Notes: a model not told the origin generated them from the letters alone. 64,000 bases of DNA from Escallonia rubra (GCA_033065855.1 JAVXUO010002614.1:1-64000); one strand, 5' to 3'; positions 23,060-36,566 are shown, counted from the stretch's first letter. Numbers and translations: made by a program.

Positions 23060-23267
23060 ATATCCTTTAGCGACGGATTTTCCGTTGGTAATAATCCGTC
23101 ACTAAAAGTCCGTCGCAAAAAACCTTTACCGACGGAATTTTCTGTCGGTAAAAGTTTTTTGCGACGGACTTTTAGTGACGGACAATCCATCGGTAAAGGC
23201 CACTTTTAGTGACGGAATTAAATCCGTCACTAAAAGTTCGTCGCAAAAAACTGTTTTTCTTGTAGTG
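23060..23267. repeat. CACTA right subterminal repeats and TIR
   Basis: Inverted copies of TTTTAGTGACGGA and CCGTCGGTAAA-type motifs end in TTTTTCTTGTAGTG, the complement of the left end. The variants (TAGTGACGG, TTTACCGACGG) differ slightly from the left-end TAGCGACGG. Confidence 0.85.
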
Positions 23268-23270
23268 TCA

Positions 23271-24941
23271 ATAACAAATTCAAATTCTCGATCGGGGGGT
23301 TGAGCTTTTTTATATCATTGGGGAACTCATCACAGAACTCACGAACAACTGGAATGTCTTCAATTTTCTGCCCTTTCTTACCGTGATCAATTGCATAACA
23401 AAGGTACCCTACACAACCTCTAGAAAGCAACTTACGAGCATGAATAGCAGAAATAATAGGTGTTGAAGAAAACCCTTTACCCCCGACAAATTCCAGTATA
23501 CCTTGTTCCGGCATATCAAAAGTAGCACTCTTAGCATGACAATTAACATCAGCATGATGTTGAGATAACCAGTCCATACCAAGAATGACATCCAAATTAT
23601 GAAGGGGTAGAAGTTTCAGATCAGCGTCAAGTCCCTTACCACACTACTGCTACTGAGCATGATCTATATATAACGTCACTAAGTAAGGAGTCCCCCGTAG
23701 GTATACTCACCACAAGTTCATACGGTAAACTCTCAGGTCTCTTACCCAAATGATGCACAAAATGTGGGGCAACATAAGAATGTGATGAACCTGGATCAAT
23801 CGAAACTCATGCCAAGTGCTGAAAAAAAGGAAATTGTACCTCCAATCACTTCGGCCGAATTTCTTGCCTCCTCTTGTCCCAAGGCAAAAGCCCTGCCCCG
23901 AAGTCTTGGTTTCCCCGTACCTCGGCCTGTACTCGTTCCCCGCTTGCCACTTTGCTGAATGGGTTTTTGCCTCAAATTAGGACAATCATTCACGTGGTGA
24001 TCCAAGGATCCACGGCCATAACATTTCCCTTCCTTCCTCCAACAAGAATCAGAATTATGCCCAACCTTGCCACAATAAGAACAAGTCAATTTGTACCCTT
24101 GTACTTTGCTGAGTTGCAAGCTTGCCTTTAGGTTGTTGCATCCTTCATTGATGCTTATATGCCCCTGCTCTTCGCACTTTATTACCACCGATGTTCAAAT
24201 TCCTTCCGCCTTGCCAATTCGAAAGATTTGGTCCAGTTCCACTCAACCGTGCCCTTTTCCTCTGTATGTCCCCATCACTCTTCTCAATGAGCAAGGCTCT
24301 CTCTACCATTTCGTAATAGTCATCAATATTGAGAATTGAGGTCTTTTCTTGGATTTCAGGCTTCAAACCATCTTGAAACTTTTTAGCCCTCCTATCTTCT
24401 CCCTCTACCAAGTACGAAGCGTGCCTAGCCAGTGATGTGAACTTGGTTGCACCGTCGGATTGCCTTGCTCAAAATTCAAAAAATCAGCCTCCATTTTCAG
24501 TTTAACACTTAGAGAAATGTAGTTTTTATGGAACTCGGTTTTGAACAATTCCTAAGTGCGAACTGTTTGAGCCGCTGTCCCTTTGCTATCGATCATTTCC
24601 CACCAACAAGCAGCATCATTTTCAAGTCTAAAAGTTGCATGTAATAATTTCATCTCATCATTCAGCCCCACGGTCTTGAAGATTTTCTCCAAGTTCCCAA
24701 TCCAATTTTCAGCTTTGTCTGGGTCACCCTCTCCAACAAACTCTGGTGGATGCATATTCATGAAATTCTTTAGCAATTCAGATTTACCTGGCCCTCCTAG
24801 ATCGTGGTTAGATCCACGGTGGTTGAGATTGTTATTTTGTTGATTCTCCATGCAAGAGACCATACGCCCCAATATCACATCCATATCCTTCAAAGCGTTG
24901 TCGGCGTCTTTCCCCGAACAACTTGCTTCTCTGCCAGCCAT
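23271..24941 (-). pseudogene. Family M gag and protease region, unit 2, 5' part
   Basis: The gag frame starts at 24941 (MAGREASCSGKDAD) and carries the Retrotrans_gag domain. It is broken by a stop near 24552 (TAG where other units have a Trp codon) and by the same 10-bp deletion as unit 1. The nucleocapsid part has a good zinc knuckle CSYCGKVGHNSDSC (about 24095-24054) and a second one reduced to CYGRGSLDHHVNDC, with its second Cys replaced by Arg. The protease to RT linker (23595-23271; [18 protein letters not shown]) runs to the CACTA insertion and continues at 10871. No intact product is expected. Confidence 0.85.
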
Positions 24942-25044
24942 TCGTACCTATAAAGAGGCATGAAATTAGAGGAAACCGAAGTTCTAAGATCAAGCTTAAG
25001 ACTTAACTCCGAAGATCATATCCTGGCTAATAAGCAAAACTTAT

Positions 25045-25056
25045 GCTGTGATACCA
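25045..25056 (-). promoter_or_regulatory. Primer binding site, array unit 2
   Basis: TGGTATCACAGC on the minus strand, the same one-base variant as at 941-952. Confidence 0.8.
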
Positions 25057-25063
25057 TCTTAAT

Positions 25064-27116
25064 TGTCACGCCCCGAGAAGCAGAACGCGACAAAACATAT
25101 TCTAACACGCTAACCTTCTTCCGATGGTAATCAGAGTGCGCTAATTGCATTCGGATATAAACCACACAACACGCCTTTTAGACATATATTACATTCGTCC
25201 ATCCTTACAGATCCAAGCTCATACACACGTACACATCACACCACTAGTCCCGTAACAAATGACACATATCTACATAGCACACCTCACTCTCTATTTACAA
25301 GTGCACAAAGACTTACTATCCCTGATTCTCGGGCACAAAAGGGTACTTAAAATCTTCCTCGCCAACGCCCTGGGCCTACCACTTCTTGATCCTCTCTAGT
25401 ATATAAAAACCAGATATGGAAAAGGGGTTAGCCACAGCTAAATAGATCAAACATATGACCAACATAAGTACTATCTTAATCGTAACAAGCGTGCATAAAC
25501 CAAACGGAAAAAAAACTCGTGCATGGCATATGATAGATTGCAGCGAACGAGCAAGAAATAACTCAAGTATAACACATATCGCAATGACTCTAAGGAGCCC
25601 AAATCATAAGCCGAATGCTCATTCACCGACCATCCTTTCTTGGTAAGACCGTAAATTGATCACTCGAAAGCTGAGCATATCAAATTCAGTTTATGAGTGA
25701 TAAATTTAGAGCTTACACAAGACTTTGCACATATTGACAGCATACGTGGCGCAACGTAATGCCCCTGGGAGGTTAAGTTGCCGACCAAGCTCAACGTATA
25801 TCCCGTTTCCATATAACCCGATTTGCCGGCCTTCGACCCCCGGCCACTACTTCCGAAGAAGACTCACATGATTTATAGCATGATATAATGCATTGAGAAT
25901 GTTAAACACATCAAGTATCGTATAAAACATTTATATGCATTTCTTAGCTCAAAACAGTTTCAGTGAAAGAAGACCAGTTCCAAAACTGAGCAATTTATAC
26001 ACTTCGAATTTGAGAGTAATATAAGATTCAATGTTAAAGCACACATCTTAAGCTTTTCATAAAGTTAGAGAACACTCAAATCCCACATTAAATATCAACA
26101 CAGAATCTGCCCAGTTTAATCAGCTTCGACCAGTTTCATGGTTATGCAATTTAGGGCAGTATAAACTTCGAATTAGAGAGTGATCAAAGAAACAATGTTA
26201 AAGCTAACACATCAGCTTTCCAGAAAGCTATAGAACACTAAAAATCGAACAAGTATTGAATGAGATATGCATGTTTAAAGATCAACCTAGAATCTGCCCA
26301 AATTTCTCTAATCCAATCCTAACACTCCATAAGCACATAAATACACCATATATACACATCAGCCGTGATTAAAACCATGCTCAAGGCTAGGGTGTAGGAA
26401 TCATCAAGAGCTCCCTCTTTTGTCAAGAAGAGAACATCTAACCATCAATGGTTACTAATCTGAAATTGTCACAGCAAATTCTCCCTTTTTTTCTTCCTTC
26501 TTCAAGCTCTCAAACCTCTTCTATAGTTTTCTCTAAAACTAGGCAGCTCCCTTCTCTCTTCTCTTCTTGTTTTTACTTTGAAAAATAGAAGACACGAGTG
26601 ACTAAAGTTTAGAGAAATCTGCTGAGATATCTCCCTAAAGAAACAAGTGTTTCAAGGGGATTAGACCCCTTCCAAGTCTTACCAATAAGAACATGACAAC
26701 CCAAATCAATATCTAGACTTAACAAACTTCATTAGTACTAGTTAACCTAGATTAGTCACTAAGTAATCACAATTAGCCCAATCAAGATTACGGGAAACTA
26801 ATCAATCTTAGTCACTAACTAATCAAGGTTAACCTTGACTAATCCAGATTAGCATAATCACGATTATGGCTCAGCTAATCATGCTTAGGGATAACTAATC
26901 GTACTTGTGACCAACTAAACATGATTAAGACTAAGCTAATCCACCTATTTGAGGTGCTTCAATGCCACCACAAGCGTACCGCTTGTTCTACATAAATGGT
27001 CATGAATACCACTCGTATAATGCACAAGATCTTTGAACAAGAAAGATATTCACGCTACATGCATAATAACAAGCGTCAAATGAAGTTTACAGCTAGGTTA
27101 AACTAGGGTCCTCTCA
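25064..27116 (-). mobile_element. Family M LTR 2
   Basis: This uninterrupted 2053-bp LTR runs from TGAGAGGACCC at 27116 to CGTGACA at 25064. It lies between the pol end of unit 3 and the primer site of unit 2. It is nearly the same sequence as LTR 1 and shows the empty target sites for solo LTR a (about 26291) and solo LTR b (about 27015). A TAATC/GATTA-rich stretch (about 26750-26950) is characteristic of the family. Confidence 0.9.
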
Positions 27117-27127
27117 CCTACCCCTCC

Positions 27128-30100
27128 TTAAAAGAATTTAGTCCCTAAATTCATACCCCGGTAAGGAAAAAGACGGGGATACTTCTCTCTGATTTCAGCC
27201 TCTCTCTCCCAGGTTGCTTCCCCAATTCCATGGTGTTCCCATAACACCTTAACAAGTGGTATGTTCATGTTCCGTAGCGCCTGTTCCTTTCGGTCCAAAA
27301 TTTGAATCGGTTGTTCGACATAAGTCTTTCTGAATCGGAATCGGTTCACGATGCAATACATGTGAAGGATCATGCTCATACTTCCTCAAAATAGATACGT
27401 GGAAAACACCATGTACACCAGCTAGCGATGGTTGCAATGCAACCCGATATGCTACTGCACCAAGCCGTTCCAAAATCTCAAAGGGACCAATGTAGCGCGG
27501 TGCTAGTTTTCCTTTCTTTCCAAACCTGGTAACCCCATTTAGTAGGTGAAACGCGTAAAAATACATGATCTCCTACACCAAATTCCAAGTCTCTTCTTCT
27601 TTTGTCCGCGTAACTTTTCTGTCTACTCCTAGCCGTTAACAAATGATCACGTTTCACCTTGATTGTTTATGTGATTTCTTGCACCAATTTGGGTCCAAGT
27701 AACTGTCTTTCACCAACTTCATTCCAACAAACAGGAGATCTGCCCTTCCTGCCATATAGAACTTCAAATGGTGCCATTTCAATGCTACAGTGGTAGCTGT
27801 TATTGTAAGAAAACTCCACAAGTGCCAAGCGATCTTCCCAATTACCTTTCAGTTCCATAGTACACGCTGGTAACGTATCCTCAAAGCTCTGAATTGTTCT
27901 TTCGCTTTGACCATCTGTCTGTGGATGGAAAGTTGAGCTAAAAGCAAGTTTAGTTCCCATTGCATCTTGAAAGGCCTTCCAAAACCTTGAAGTAAAATGA
28001 GGATCTCGATTGCAAATAGTGCTTACTGGTACGCCGTGGTATCTAACAATCTCTTTTATATACATACGTGCCAACTTCTCTGAGATGTAAGTCACATGTG
28101 ATAGCAAGAAAGTGAGTCGATTTAGTGAGTATATCAATAATCACCCAAATAGCATCGTGTCCATTTCGAGTTCGAGGTAAACCTCATACAAAGTCCATCG
28201 TAATATGCTCCCATTTCCACTCCGGCACGGATAACGGTTGAAGTAACCCAGCTGGTTTGCGATGTTCCAACTTAACTTGTTGACATGTAAGACAATTTGC
28301 AACAAATTCAGCCACATCTCTCTTCATGTTACTCCATCAATAACTAGACTTTAGATCCTTATACGTTTTAGTACTTCCAGGGTTGATTGAATACTTGGAC
28401 CGATGTGCTTCTTCCATTATCTCTCGTCTCAAACTAGCATCATTCGGAACACACATTCTCTTACCAATTCGGAGCAAACCATCACTGTGCAACGTAAAAG
28501 CTGATTTGGAACTTTAATCTTTCAAAATAGCTTGTACTTCATGCTTGTGCTTCTCTAATCCTTTCTATCAAAACAGGATGCACCCAATATATTAGCAAAG
28601 ACAATACATGTCTTAAGTAGTCGAGGCTGCCAAACGCATGCATCTTCTAACAATTTCCACTCTTTTATCATCAAGTGTGCGACCATAGCTTTTATACTCA
28701 ATGCATCAGCAACCACATTAGCTTTACCCGGATGATATTGGATGGTGCAATTATAATCATTGACAAGTTCCGTCCATCTACGTTGCCTCGTATTAAGCTC
28801 TTTATGTGCAAATAAATACCTCAAGCTTTTACGGTCCGTATTCACTTCAAACGCTGCCCCATACAAAATAATGCCGCCATTTATGCAGGGCAAATACAAT
28901 TGCTGCCAATTCCAAATCATGTGTAAGATAGTTTTGCTCATAGGGTTTTAGCTTCCTCGAAGCGTATGCTATATTACCTTTCTCCGCTGCATTATAACAC
29001 AACCCAAGCCAACATGTGAAGCATCACTATAGATTATAAGATTATCGTGGCCTTCTGGTAGAGTTAGAATTGGGGCTGAAATCAATCGTTGCTTCAATTC
29101 CCGGAAACTAGCCTCACACTTGCCATCCCAAACAAACTTCACTGATTTTTGAGTGAGCTTTGTTAATGGACTTGAAGTCTTTGAGAAATTTTGCAAGAAA
29201 TCATTGAGAAATCTTGCACAAAATCTCCGGTAATACCCTGCCAGTTCCAAAAAGTTACGAACTTCTTTCACTGCAGCCGGTGTTTGCCAATTCACAACCG
29301 CTTCAATGTTTACTGGATCTACGGATGCGCCTGCAATAGATACAGTACGTCCCAAAAATGTGACTTGCTGGAGCCAAAATTCACATTTGCTGAACTTTGC
29401 GTACAGTTTTTTTTCACGTAAAACTTGCAGCACTACCCGGAGAGGGTATTCATGCTGTTCACGGTCCTTGGAGTAGACAAGAATATCGTCAATAAAGACT
29501 AAAACAAAGGAATCCTAGTATGACTGAAAAACACGATTCATCATGTCCATGAAGGCTGCTGGAGCGTCAGTAACACCAAACGGCATAACAAGGAACTCAT
29601 AATAACCATAACAAGTTCTAAAAACTGTTTTGGGTACATCTTCTTTTCGGATTGATAATATCCTGATCTCAAATCAAGCTTAGAAAATACCGTTGCACCC
29701 TGTAATTGATCAAACAAGTCATCAATGTGCGGAAGTGGATATTTGTTCCTCACAGCCACATGATTTAATTGCCCGTAATCAATGCACAATCTCAACGAAC
29801 CGTCTTTCTTTTTAACGAACAATACGGTTGGTTGAATAAGGCCTTTATCTAGTAGTTCTTGCAACTGAACCTTCAACTCTTTCAACTCTGTTGGAGCCAT
29901 TCTATATGGAGCTTTAGAAACCGAACTTGTTCCTGGCAATAACTCAATAACAAATTCAAATTCTCGATCGGGGGGTAGAGCTTTTTTATATCATTAGGGA
30001 ACTCATCACAGAACTCACGAACAACTGGAATGTCTTCAATTTTCTGCCCTTTCTTACCGTGATCAATTGCATAACAAAGGTACCCTACACAACCTCTAGA

Positions 30101-31628
30101 AAGCAACTTACGAGCATGAATAGCAGAAATAATAGGTGTTGAAGAAAACCCTTTACCCCCGACAAATTCCAGTATACCTTGTTCCGGCATATCAAAAGTA
30201 GCACTCTTAGCATGACAATTAACATCAGCATGATGTTGAGATAACCAGTCCATACCAAGAATGACATCCAAATTCCGAAGGGGTAGAAGTTTCAGATCAA
30301 CGTTAAGTCCCTTACCACACTACTACCACTGGACATGATCTACATATAACGTCACTAAGTAAGGAGTCCCCCGTAGGTATACTCACCACAAGTTCATATG
30401 GTAAACTCTCAGGTCTCTTAACCAAATGATGCACAAAATGTGTGGCTACATAAGAATGTGATGAACCTGGATCAATCGAAACTCATGCCAAGTGCTGAAA
30501 AAAAGGAAACTGTACTTTCCAATCACTTCGGCCGAATTTCTTGCCTCCTCTTGTCCCAAGGCAAAAGCCCTGCCCTGAAGTCTTGGTTTCCCCGTACCTC
30601 GGCCTGTACTCGTTCCCTGCTTGCCACTTTTCTGAATGGGTTTTCGCCTCAAATTAGGACAATCATTCACATGGTGATCCAAGGATCCACGGCCATAACA
30701 TTTCCCTTCCTTCCTCCAACAAGAATCAGAATTATGCCCAACCTTGCCACAATAAGAACAAGTCAATTTGTACCCTTGTAGTTTGCAGAGTTGCAAGCTT
30801 GCCTTTAGGTTGTTGCATGCTTCATTGATCATTATACGCCCATGCTCTTCGCACTTTATTACCACCGATGTTCAAATTCCTTCCGCCTTGCCAATTCGAA
30901 AGATTTGGTCTAGTTCCACTCAACCGTGCCCTTTTCCTCTGTATGTCCCCATCACCCTTCTCAATGAGCAAGGCTCTGTCTACCATTTCGTAATAGTCAT
31001 CAATATTGAGAATTGAGGTCTTTTCTTGGATTTCAGGCTTCAAACCATCTTGAAACTTTTTAGCCCTCCTATCTTCTCCCTCTACCAAGTACGAAGCGTG
31101 CCTAGTCAGTGATGTGAACTAGGTTGCATATTGTTGCACCGTCTGATTGCCCTGCTCAAAAGTCAGAAACTCAGCCTCCATTTTCAGTTTAGCACTTCGA
31201 GAAATGTAGTTTTTACTGAACTCGGTTTTGAACAATTCCAAAGTGCGAACTGTTTGAGCCGATGTCCCTTTGCCATGGATCATTTCCCACCAACAAGCAG
31301 CATCATTTTCAAGTCAAAAAGTTGCATGTAATAATTTCATCTCATCATTAAGCCCCATGGTCTTAAAGATTTTCTCCAAGTTCCTAATCTAATTTTCAGC
31401 TTTGTCTGGGTCACCCTCTCCAACAAACTCTGGTGGATGCATATTCATGAAATTCTTTAGCAATTCAGATTTACCTTGCCCTCCTAGATCGTGGTTAGAT
31501 CCACGGTGGTTGAGATTGTTATTTTGCTGATTCTCCATGCAAGAGACCATACGCCCCAATATCACATCCATATCCTTCAAAGCGTTGTCGGCGTCTTTCC
31601 CCGGAGAACTTGCTTCTCTGCCAGCCAT
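27128..31628 (-). pseudogene. Family M gag-pol, complete but broken unit 3
   Basis: This is the only family M unit in the array with its full internal region uninterrupted by insertions (about 4.5 kb). In minus-strand order it has gag (31628 to about 30822), a zinc knuckle CSYCGKVGHNSDSC and degraded second knuckle (about 30760-30650), protease/linker (30271-29882), RT (29939-28969), RNase H (28941-28660), integrase core (28137-27667; [20 protein letters not shown]) and the integrase tail with chromodomain (27566-27128). Breaks include a stop in gag near 31380, a TAG near 31110, the RT frame-shifting deletion after SGYYQ (about 29655), and the TAA at 27667. A 6-base deletion relative to unit 2 lies near 27325. 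Units 2 and 4 share the RT and TAA lesions. Confidence 0.88.
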
Positions 31629-31731
31629 TCGTACCTATAAAGAGGCATGAAATTAGAGGAAACCGAAGTTCTAAGATCAAGCTTAAGACTTAACTCCGAA
31701 GATCATATCCTGGCTAATAAGCAAAGCTTAT

Positions 31732-31743
31732 GCTGTGATACCA
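31732..31743 (-). promoter_or_regulatory. Primer binding site, array unit 3
   Basis: TGGTATCACAGC on the minus strand, adjacent to LTR 3; same variant as the other two array sites. Confidence 0.8.
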
Positions 31744-31750
31744 TCTTAAT

Positions 31751-33823
31751 TGTCACGCCCCGCGAAGCAGAACGCGACAACACATATTCTAACACGCTAA
31801 CCTTCTTCCGATGGTAATCAGAGTGCGCTAATTGCATTCTGATATAAACCACACAACACGCCTTTTAGACATATATTACATTCGTCCATCCTTACAAATC
31901 CAAGCTTATACACACGTACACATCACACTAGCCCCGTAACAAATGACACATATCTACATAGCACACCTCACTCTCTATTTACAAGCGCACAAAGACTTAC
32001 TATCCCTGATTCTCGGGCACAAAAGGGTACTCAAAATCTTCCTCGGCAACGCCCTGGGCCTACCACTTCTTGATCCTCTCTAGTATCTAAAAAGCAGGTA
32101 TGGAAAAGGGGTTAGCCACAGTTAAGCAGATCAAACATACGACCAACATAACCGCTATGTTAATCGTAACAAGCGTGCATAAACCAAGCGGAAAAAAAAA
32201 CTCATGCATGGCAAATGATAGATTGCAGCGAACGAGCAAGAAATAACTCAAGTATAACACATATCACAATGACTCTAAGGAGCCCAAATCATAAGCCGAA
32301 TGCTCGTTCACCGACCATCCTTTCTTGGTAAGACCTTAAATTGATCACTCGAAAGCTGAGCAGATCAAATTCAGTTTATGAGTGATAAATTTAGAGCTTA
32401 CACAAGACTTTGCACATATTGACAGCATACGTGGTGCAACGTAATGCCCCTGGGAGGTTAACTTGCCGACAAAGCTCAACGTATATCCCGTTTCCATATA
32501 ACCCAATTTGCCGGCCTTCGACCCCTGGCCACTACTTCCGAAGACTCACATGATTTATAGCATGATATTATAATGCATTGAGAATGTTAAACACATCAAG
32601 TATCATATAAACCATTTATATGCATTTCTTAGCTCAAAACAGTTTCAGTGAAAGAAGACCAGTTCCAAAACTGAGCAATTCATGGTAACATACACTTCGA
32701 ATTTGAGAGTAATATAACATTCAATGTTAAAGCACACATCTTAAGCTTTTCATAATGTTAGAGAACACTCAAATCCAACAAGTATTGAATGAGATATGCT
32801 CGTTTAAATATCAACACAGAATCTGCCCAGTTTAATCAGCTTCGACCAGTTTCTTGTTTATGCAATTTAGGGCAGTATAAACTTCGAATTAGAGAGTGAT
32901 CAAAGAAACAATGTTAAAGCCAACACCTCAGCTTTCCAGAAATCTATAGAACACTCAAATCGAACAAGTATTGAATGAGATATGCATGTTTAAAGATCAA
33001 CCTAGAATCTGCCCAAATTTCTCTAATCCAATTCTAGCACTCCATAAGCACATAATACACCATATATCCACACCAACCGTGATTAAAACCATGCTCAAGG
33101 CTAGGGTGTAGGAATCATCAAGACCTCCCTCTTTTGTCAAGAAGAGAACATATAACCATCAATGGTTACTAATATGAAACTGTCACAGCAAATTCTCCCT
33201 TTTTTTCTTCCTTCTTCAAGCTCTCAAACCTCTTCTATAGTTTTCTCTAAAACTAGGCAGCTCCCTTCTCTTCTTATTTTTACTTTGAAAAATAGAAGAC
33301 ATGAGTGACTAAAGTTTAGAGAAATCTGCTAAGATATCTCCCTAAAGAAACAAGTGTTTCAAGAGGATTAGACCCCTTCCAAGTCTTACCAATAAGAACA
33401 TGACAACCCAAATCAATATCTAGACTCGACAAACTTCATTAGTACTAGTTAACCTAGATTAGTCACTAAGTAATCACAATTAGCTCAATCAAGATTACGG
33501 GAAACTAATCAATCTTAGTCACTAACTAATCAAGGTTAACCTTGACTAATCCAGATTAGCACAATCACGATTATGGCCCAACTAATCATGCTTAGGGATA
33601 ACTAATCGTGCTTGTGACCAACTAAACATGATTAAGACTAAGCTAATCCACCTACTTGAGGTGCTTCAATGCCAACACAAGCGTACCTCTTGTTCTACAT
33701 AAATGGTCATGAATACCACTCGTATAATGCACAAGATTTTTCAACAAGAAAGATATTCACGCTGCATGCATAATAACAAGCGTCAAATGAAGTTTACAGC
33801 TAGGTTAAACTAGGGTCCTCACA
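31751..33823 (-). mobile_element. Family M LTR 3
   Basis: This 2073-bp LTR runs from TGTGAGGACCC at 33823 to CGTGACA at 31751, between the pol end of unit 4 and the primer site of unit 3. It keeps the start TGTGAGG found in the plus-strand LTR at 45892, whereas LTRs 1 and 2 share TGAGAGG. It is therefore a somewhat more distant relative of those two. Confidence 0.9.
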
Positions 33824-33834
33824 CCCACCCCTCC

Positions 33835-36566
33835 TTAAAAGAATTTAGTCCCTAAATTCATACCTCGGTAAGGAAAAAGATGGGGATACTTCTCTCTGAT
33901 TTCAGCCTCTCTCTCCCAGGTTGCTTCCTCAATTCCATGGTGTTCCCATAACACCTTAACAAGTGGTATGTTCCTATTCCGTAGCGCTTGTTCCTTTCGG
34001 TCCAAAATTTGAATCGGTTGTTCGACATAAGATAAGTCTTTCTGAATCGGAAACGGTTCACGATGCAATACATGTGAAGGATCATGCTCATACTTCCTCA
34101 AAATAGATACGTGGAAAACATCATGTACACCAGCTAGCGATGGTTGCAATGCAACCCGATATGCTACTGCACCAATCCGTTCCAAAATCTCAAAGGGACC
34201 AATGTAGCGCGGTGCTAGTTTTCCTTTCTTTCCAAACCTGATAACCCCTTTAGTAGGTGAGACACGTAAAAATACATGATCTCCTACACTAAATTCCAAA
34301 TCTCTTCTTCTTTTATCCGCGTAACTTTTCTGTCTACTCCTAGCCGTTAACAAATGATCACGGATCACCTTGATTGTTTATGTGATTTCTTGCACCAATT
34401 TGGGTCCAAGTAACTGTCTTTCACCAACTTCATTCCAACAAACAGGAGATCTGCCCTTCCTGCCATACAGAACTTCAAATGGTGCCATTTCAATGCTACA
34501 GTGGTAGCTGTTATTGTAAGAAAACTCCACAAGTGCCAAGCGATCTTCCCAATTACCTTTCAGTTCCATAGTACACGCTGGTAACGTATCCTCAAAGCTC
34601 TGAATTGTTCTTTCGCTTTGACCATCTGTCTGTGGATGGAAAGTTGTGCTGAAAGCAAGTTTAGTTCCCATTGCATCTTGAAAGGCCTTCCAAAACCTTG
34701 AAGTAAAATGAGGATCTCTATTGCAAATAGTGCTTACTTGTACGCCGTGGTATCTAACAATCTCTTTTATATACATACGTGCCAACTTCTCTCAGGTGTA
34801 AGTCACATGTCATAGCAAGAAAGTGAGTCGATTTAGTGAGTATATCAATAATCACCCAAATAGCATCGTGTCCATTTCGAGTTCGAGGTAAACCTCATAC
34901 AAAGTCCATCGTAATATGCTCCCATTTCCACTCCGGCACGGATAACGGTTGAAGTAACCCAGCTGGTTTGCGATGTTCCAACTTAACTTGTTGACATGTA
35001 AGACAGTTTGCAACAAATTCAGCCACATCTCTCTTCATGTTACTCCATCAACAACTAGGCTTGAGATCCTTATACGTTTTAGTACTTCCGGGGTTGATAG
35101 AATACTAGGACTGATGTGCTTCTTCCATTATCTCTCGTCCCAAACTAGCATCATTCGGAACACACATTCTCTTACCAATTCGGAGCAAACCATCACTGTG
35201 CAACGCAAATTCTGATTTGGAACTCAAATCTTTCAAAATAGCTTGTACTTCTGGATCTCGTGCTTGTGCTTCTCTAATCCTTTCTATCAAAATAGGCTGC
35301 ACCCAATATATTAGCAAAGACAATACCTGTCTTAAGTAGTCGAGGCTGCCAAACGCATGCATCTTCTAACAATTTCCACACTTTTAGCATCAAGTGTGCA
35401 ACCATAGCTTTTCTACTCAATGCATCAGCAACCACATTAGCTTTACCCGTATGATATTGGATGGTGCAATTATAATCATTGAGAAGTTCCGTCCATCTAC
35501 GTTGCCTCGTATTAAGCTCTTTATGTGCAAATAAATACCTCAAGCTTTTATGGTCCGTATACACTTCAAATGCTGCCCCATACAAATAATGCCGCCATTT
35601 ATGCAGGGCAAATACAGTTGCTGCCAATTCCAAATCAAGTGTAGGATAGTTTTGCTCATAGTGTTTTAGCTTCCTCGAAGCGTATCCTATATTACCTTTC
35701 TCCGTTGCATTATAACACAACCCAAGCCAACATGTGAAGCATCACTATAGATTATAAGATTATCGTGACCTTCCGGTAGAGTTAGAATTGGGGCTGAAAT
35801 CAATCGTTGCTTCAATTCCAGGAAACTAGCCTCACACTTGGCATCCCAAACAAACTTTGAGTAAGCTTTGTTAATGGACTTGAAGTCATTGAGAAATTTT
35901 GCAAGAAATCATTGAGAAATCTTGCACAAAATCTCCGGTAATACCCTGCCAGTCCTAAAAAGTTACGAACTTCTTTCACAGTACCCGGTCTTTGCCAATT
36001 CACAACCGCTTCAATCTTTACTGGATCTACGGATGCGCCTGCAATAGATACAGTGCGTCCCAAAAATGTGACTTGCTGGAGCCAAAATTCACATTTGCCG
36101 AACTTTGCGTACAATTTCTTTTCACTTAAAACTTGCAGCACTACCCGGAGATGGTATTCATGCTCTTCACGGTCCTTGGAGTAGACAAGAATATCATCAA
36201 TAAAGACTACAACAAAGGAATCCAAGTGTGGCTGAAAAACACGATTCATCATGTCCATGAAGGCTGTTGGAGCGTTAGTAACACCAAACGGCATAACAAG
36301 GAACTCATAATGACCATAACAAGTTCTAAAAGCTGTTTTGGGTACATCTTCTTTTCGGATTGATGATATCCTGATCTCAAATCAAGCTTAGAAAATACCG
36401 CTGCACCCTGTAATTGATCAAACAAGTCATCAATGTGCGGAAGTGGATATTTGCTCCTCACAGCCACATGATTTAATTGCCCGTAATCAATGCACAATCT
36501 CAACGAACCGTCTTTCTTTTTAACGAACAATACGGTTGGTTGAATAAGGCCTTTATCTAGTAGTTC
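33835..36566 (-). pseudogene. Family M pol, unit 4, cut by a LINE
   Basis: Minus-strand pol remnant: RT (36566 to about 35812, including an in-frame [14 protein letters not shown] and FIDDILVYS part at 36294-36170), RNase H (35720-35400; [17 protein letters not shown]), integrase core (34785-34378), and integrase tail with chromodomain (34368-33835). It shares the RT frame-shifting deletion after SGYHQ (about 36365) and the TAA at 34378 with units 2 and 3, but has fewer private lesions. RT stops abruptly at 36566 where the poly-T of a LINE begins. The missing 5' part is not found on the other side of the LINE. Confidence 0.87.

Larger units (their letters stand above)
10872..23267. mobile_element. 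Non-autonomous CACTA transposon carrying host gene fragments, TSD TCA
   Basis: This En/Spm-type DNA transposon has terminal inverted repeats CACTACAAGAAAA at both ends (10872-10884 and 23255-23267) and the diagnostic 3-bp duplication TCA (10869-10871 and 23268-23270). The empty site is read in the paralogous array unit at about 29942-29950. Without the nested retrotransposon it is about 3.5 kb. Both subterminal regions are packed with inverted copies of CTTTTAGCGACGG, as expected for TNPA-type binding sites. I recognise no transposase (TNPD or TNPA). The interior holds fragments of an LPLAT gene (11690-12124) and a SEC3 gene (21747-21834), plus a GC-rich leader-like segment (22640-23005). This fits a Pack-CACTA moved in trans. 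Confidence 0.93.
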
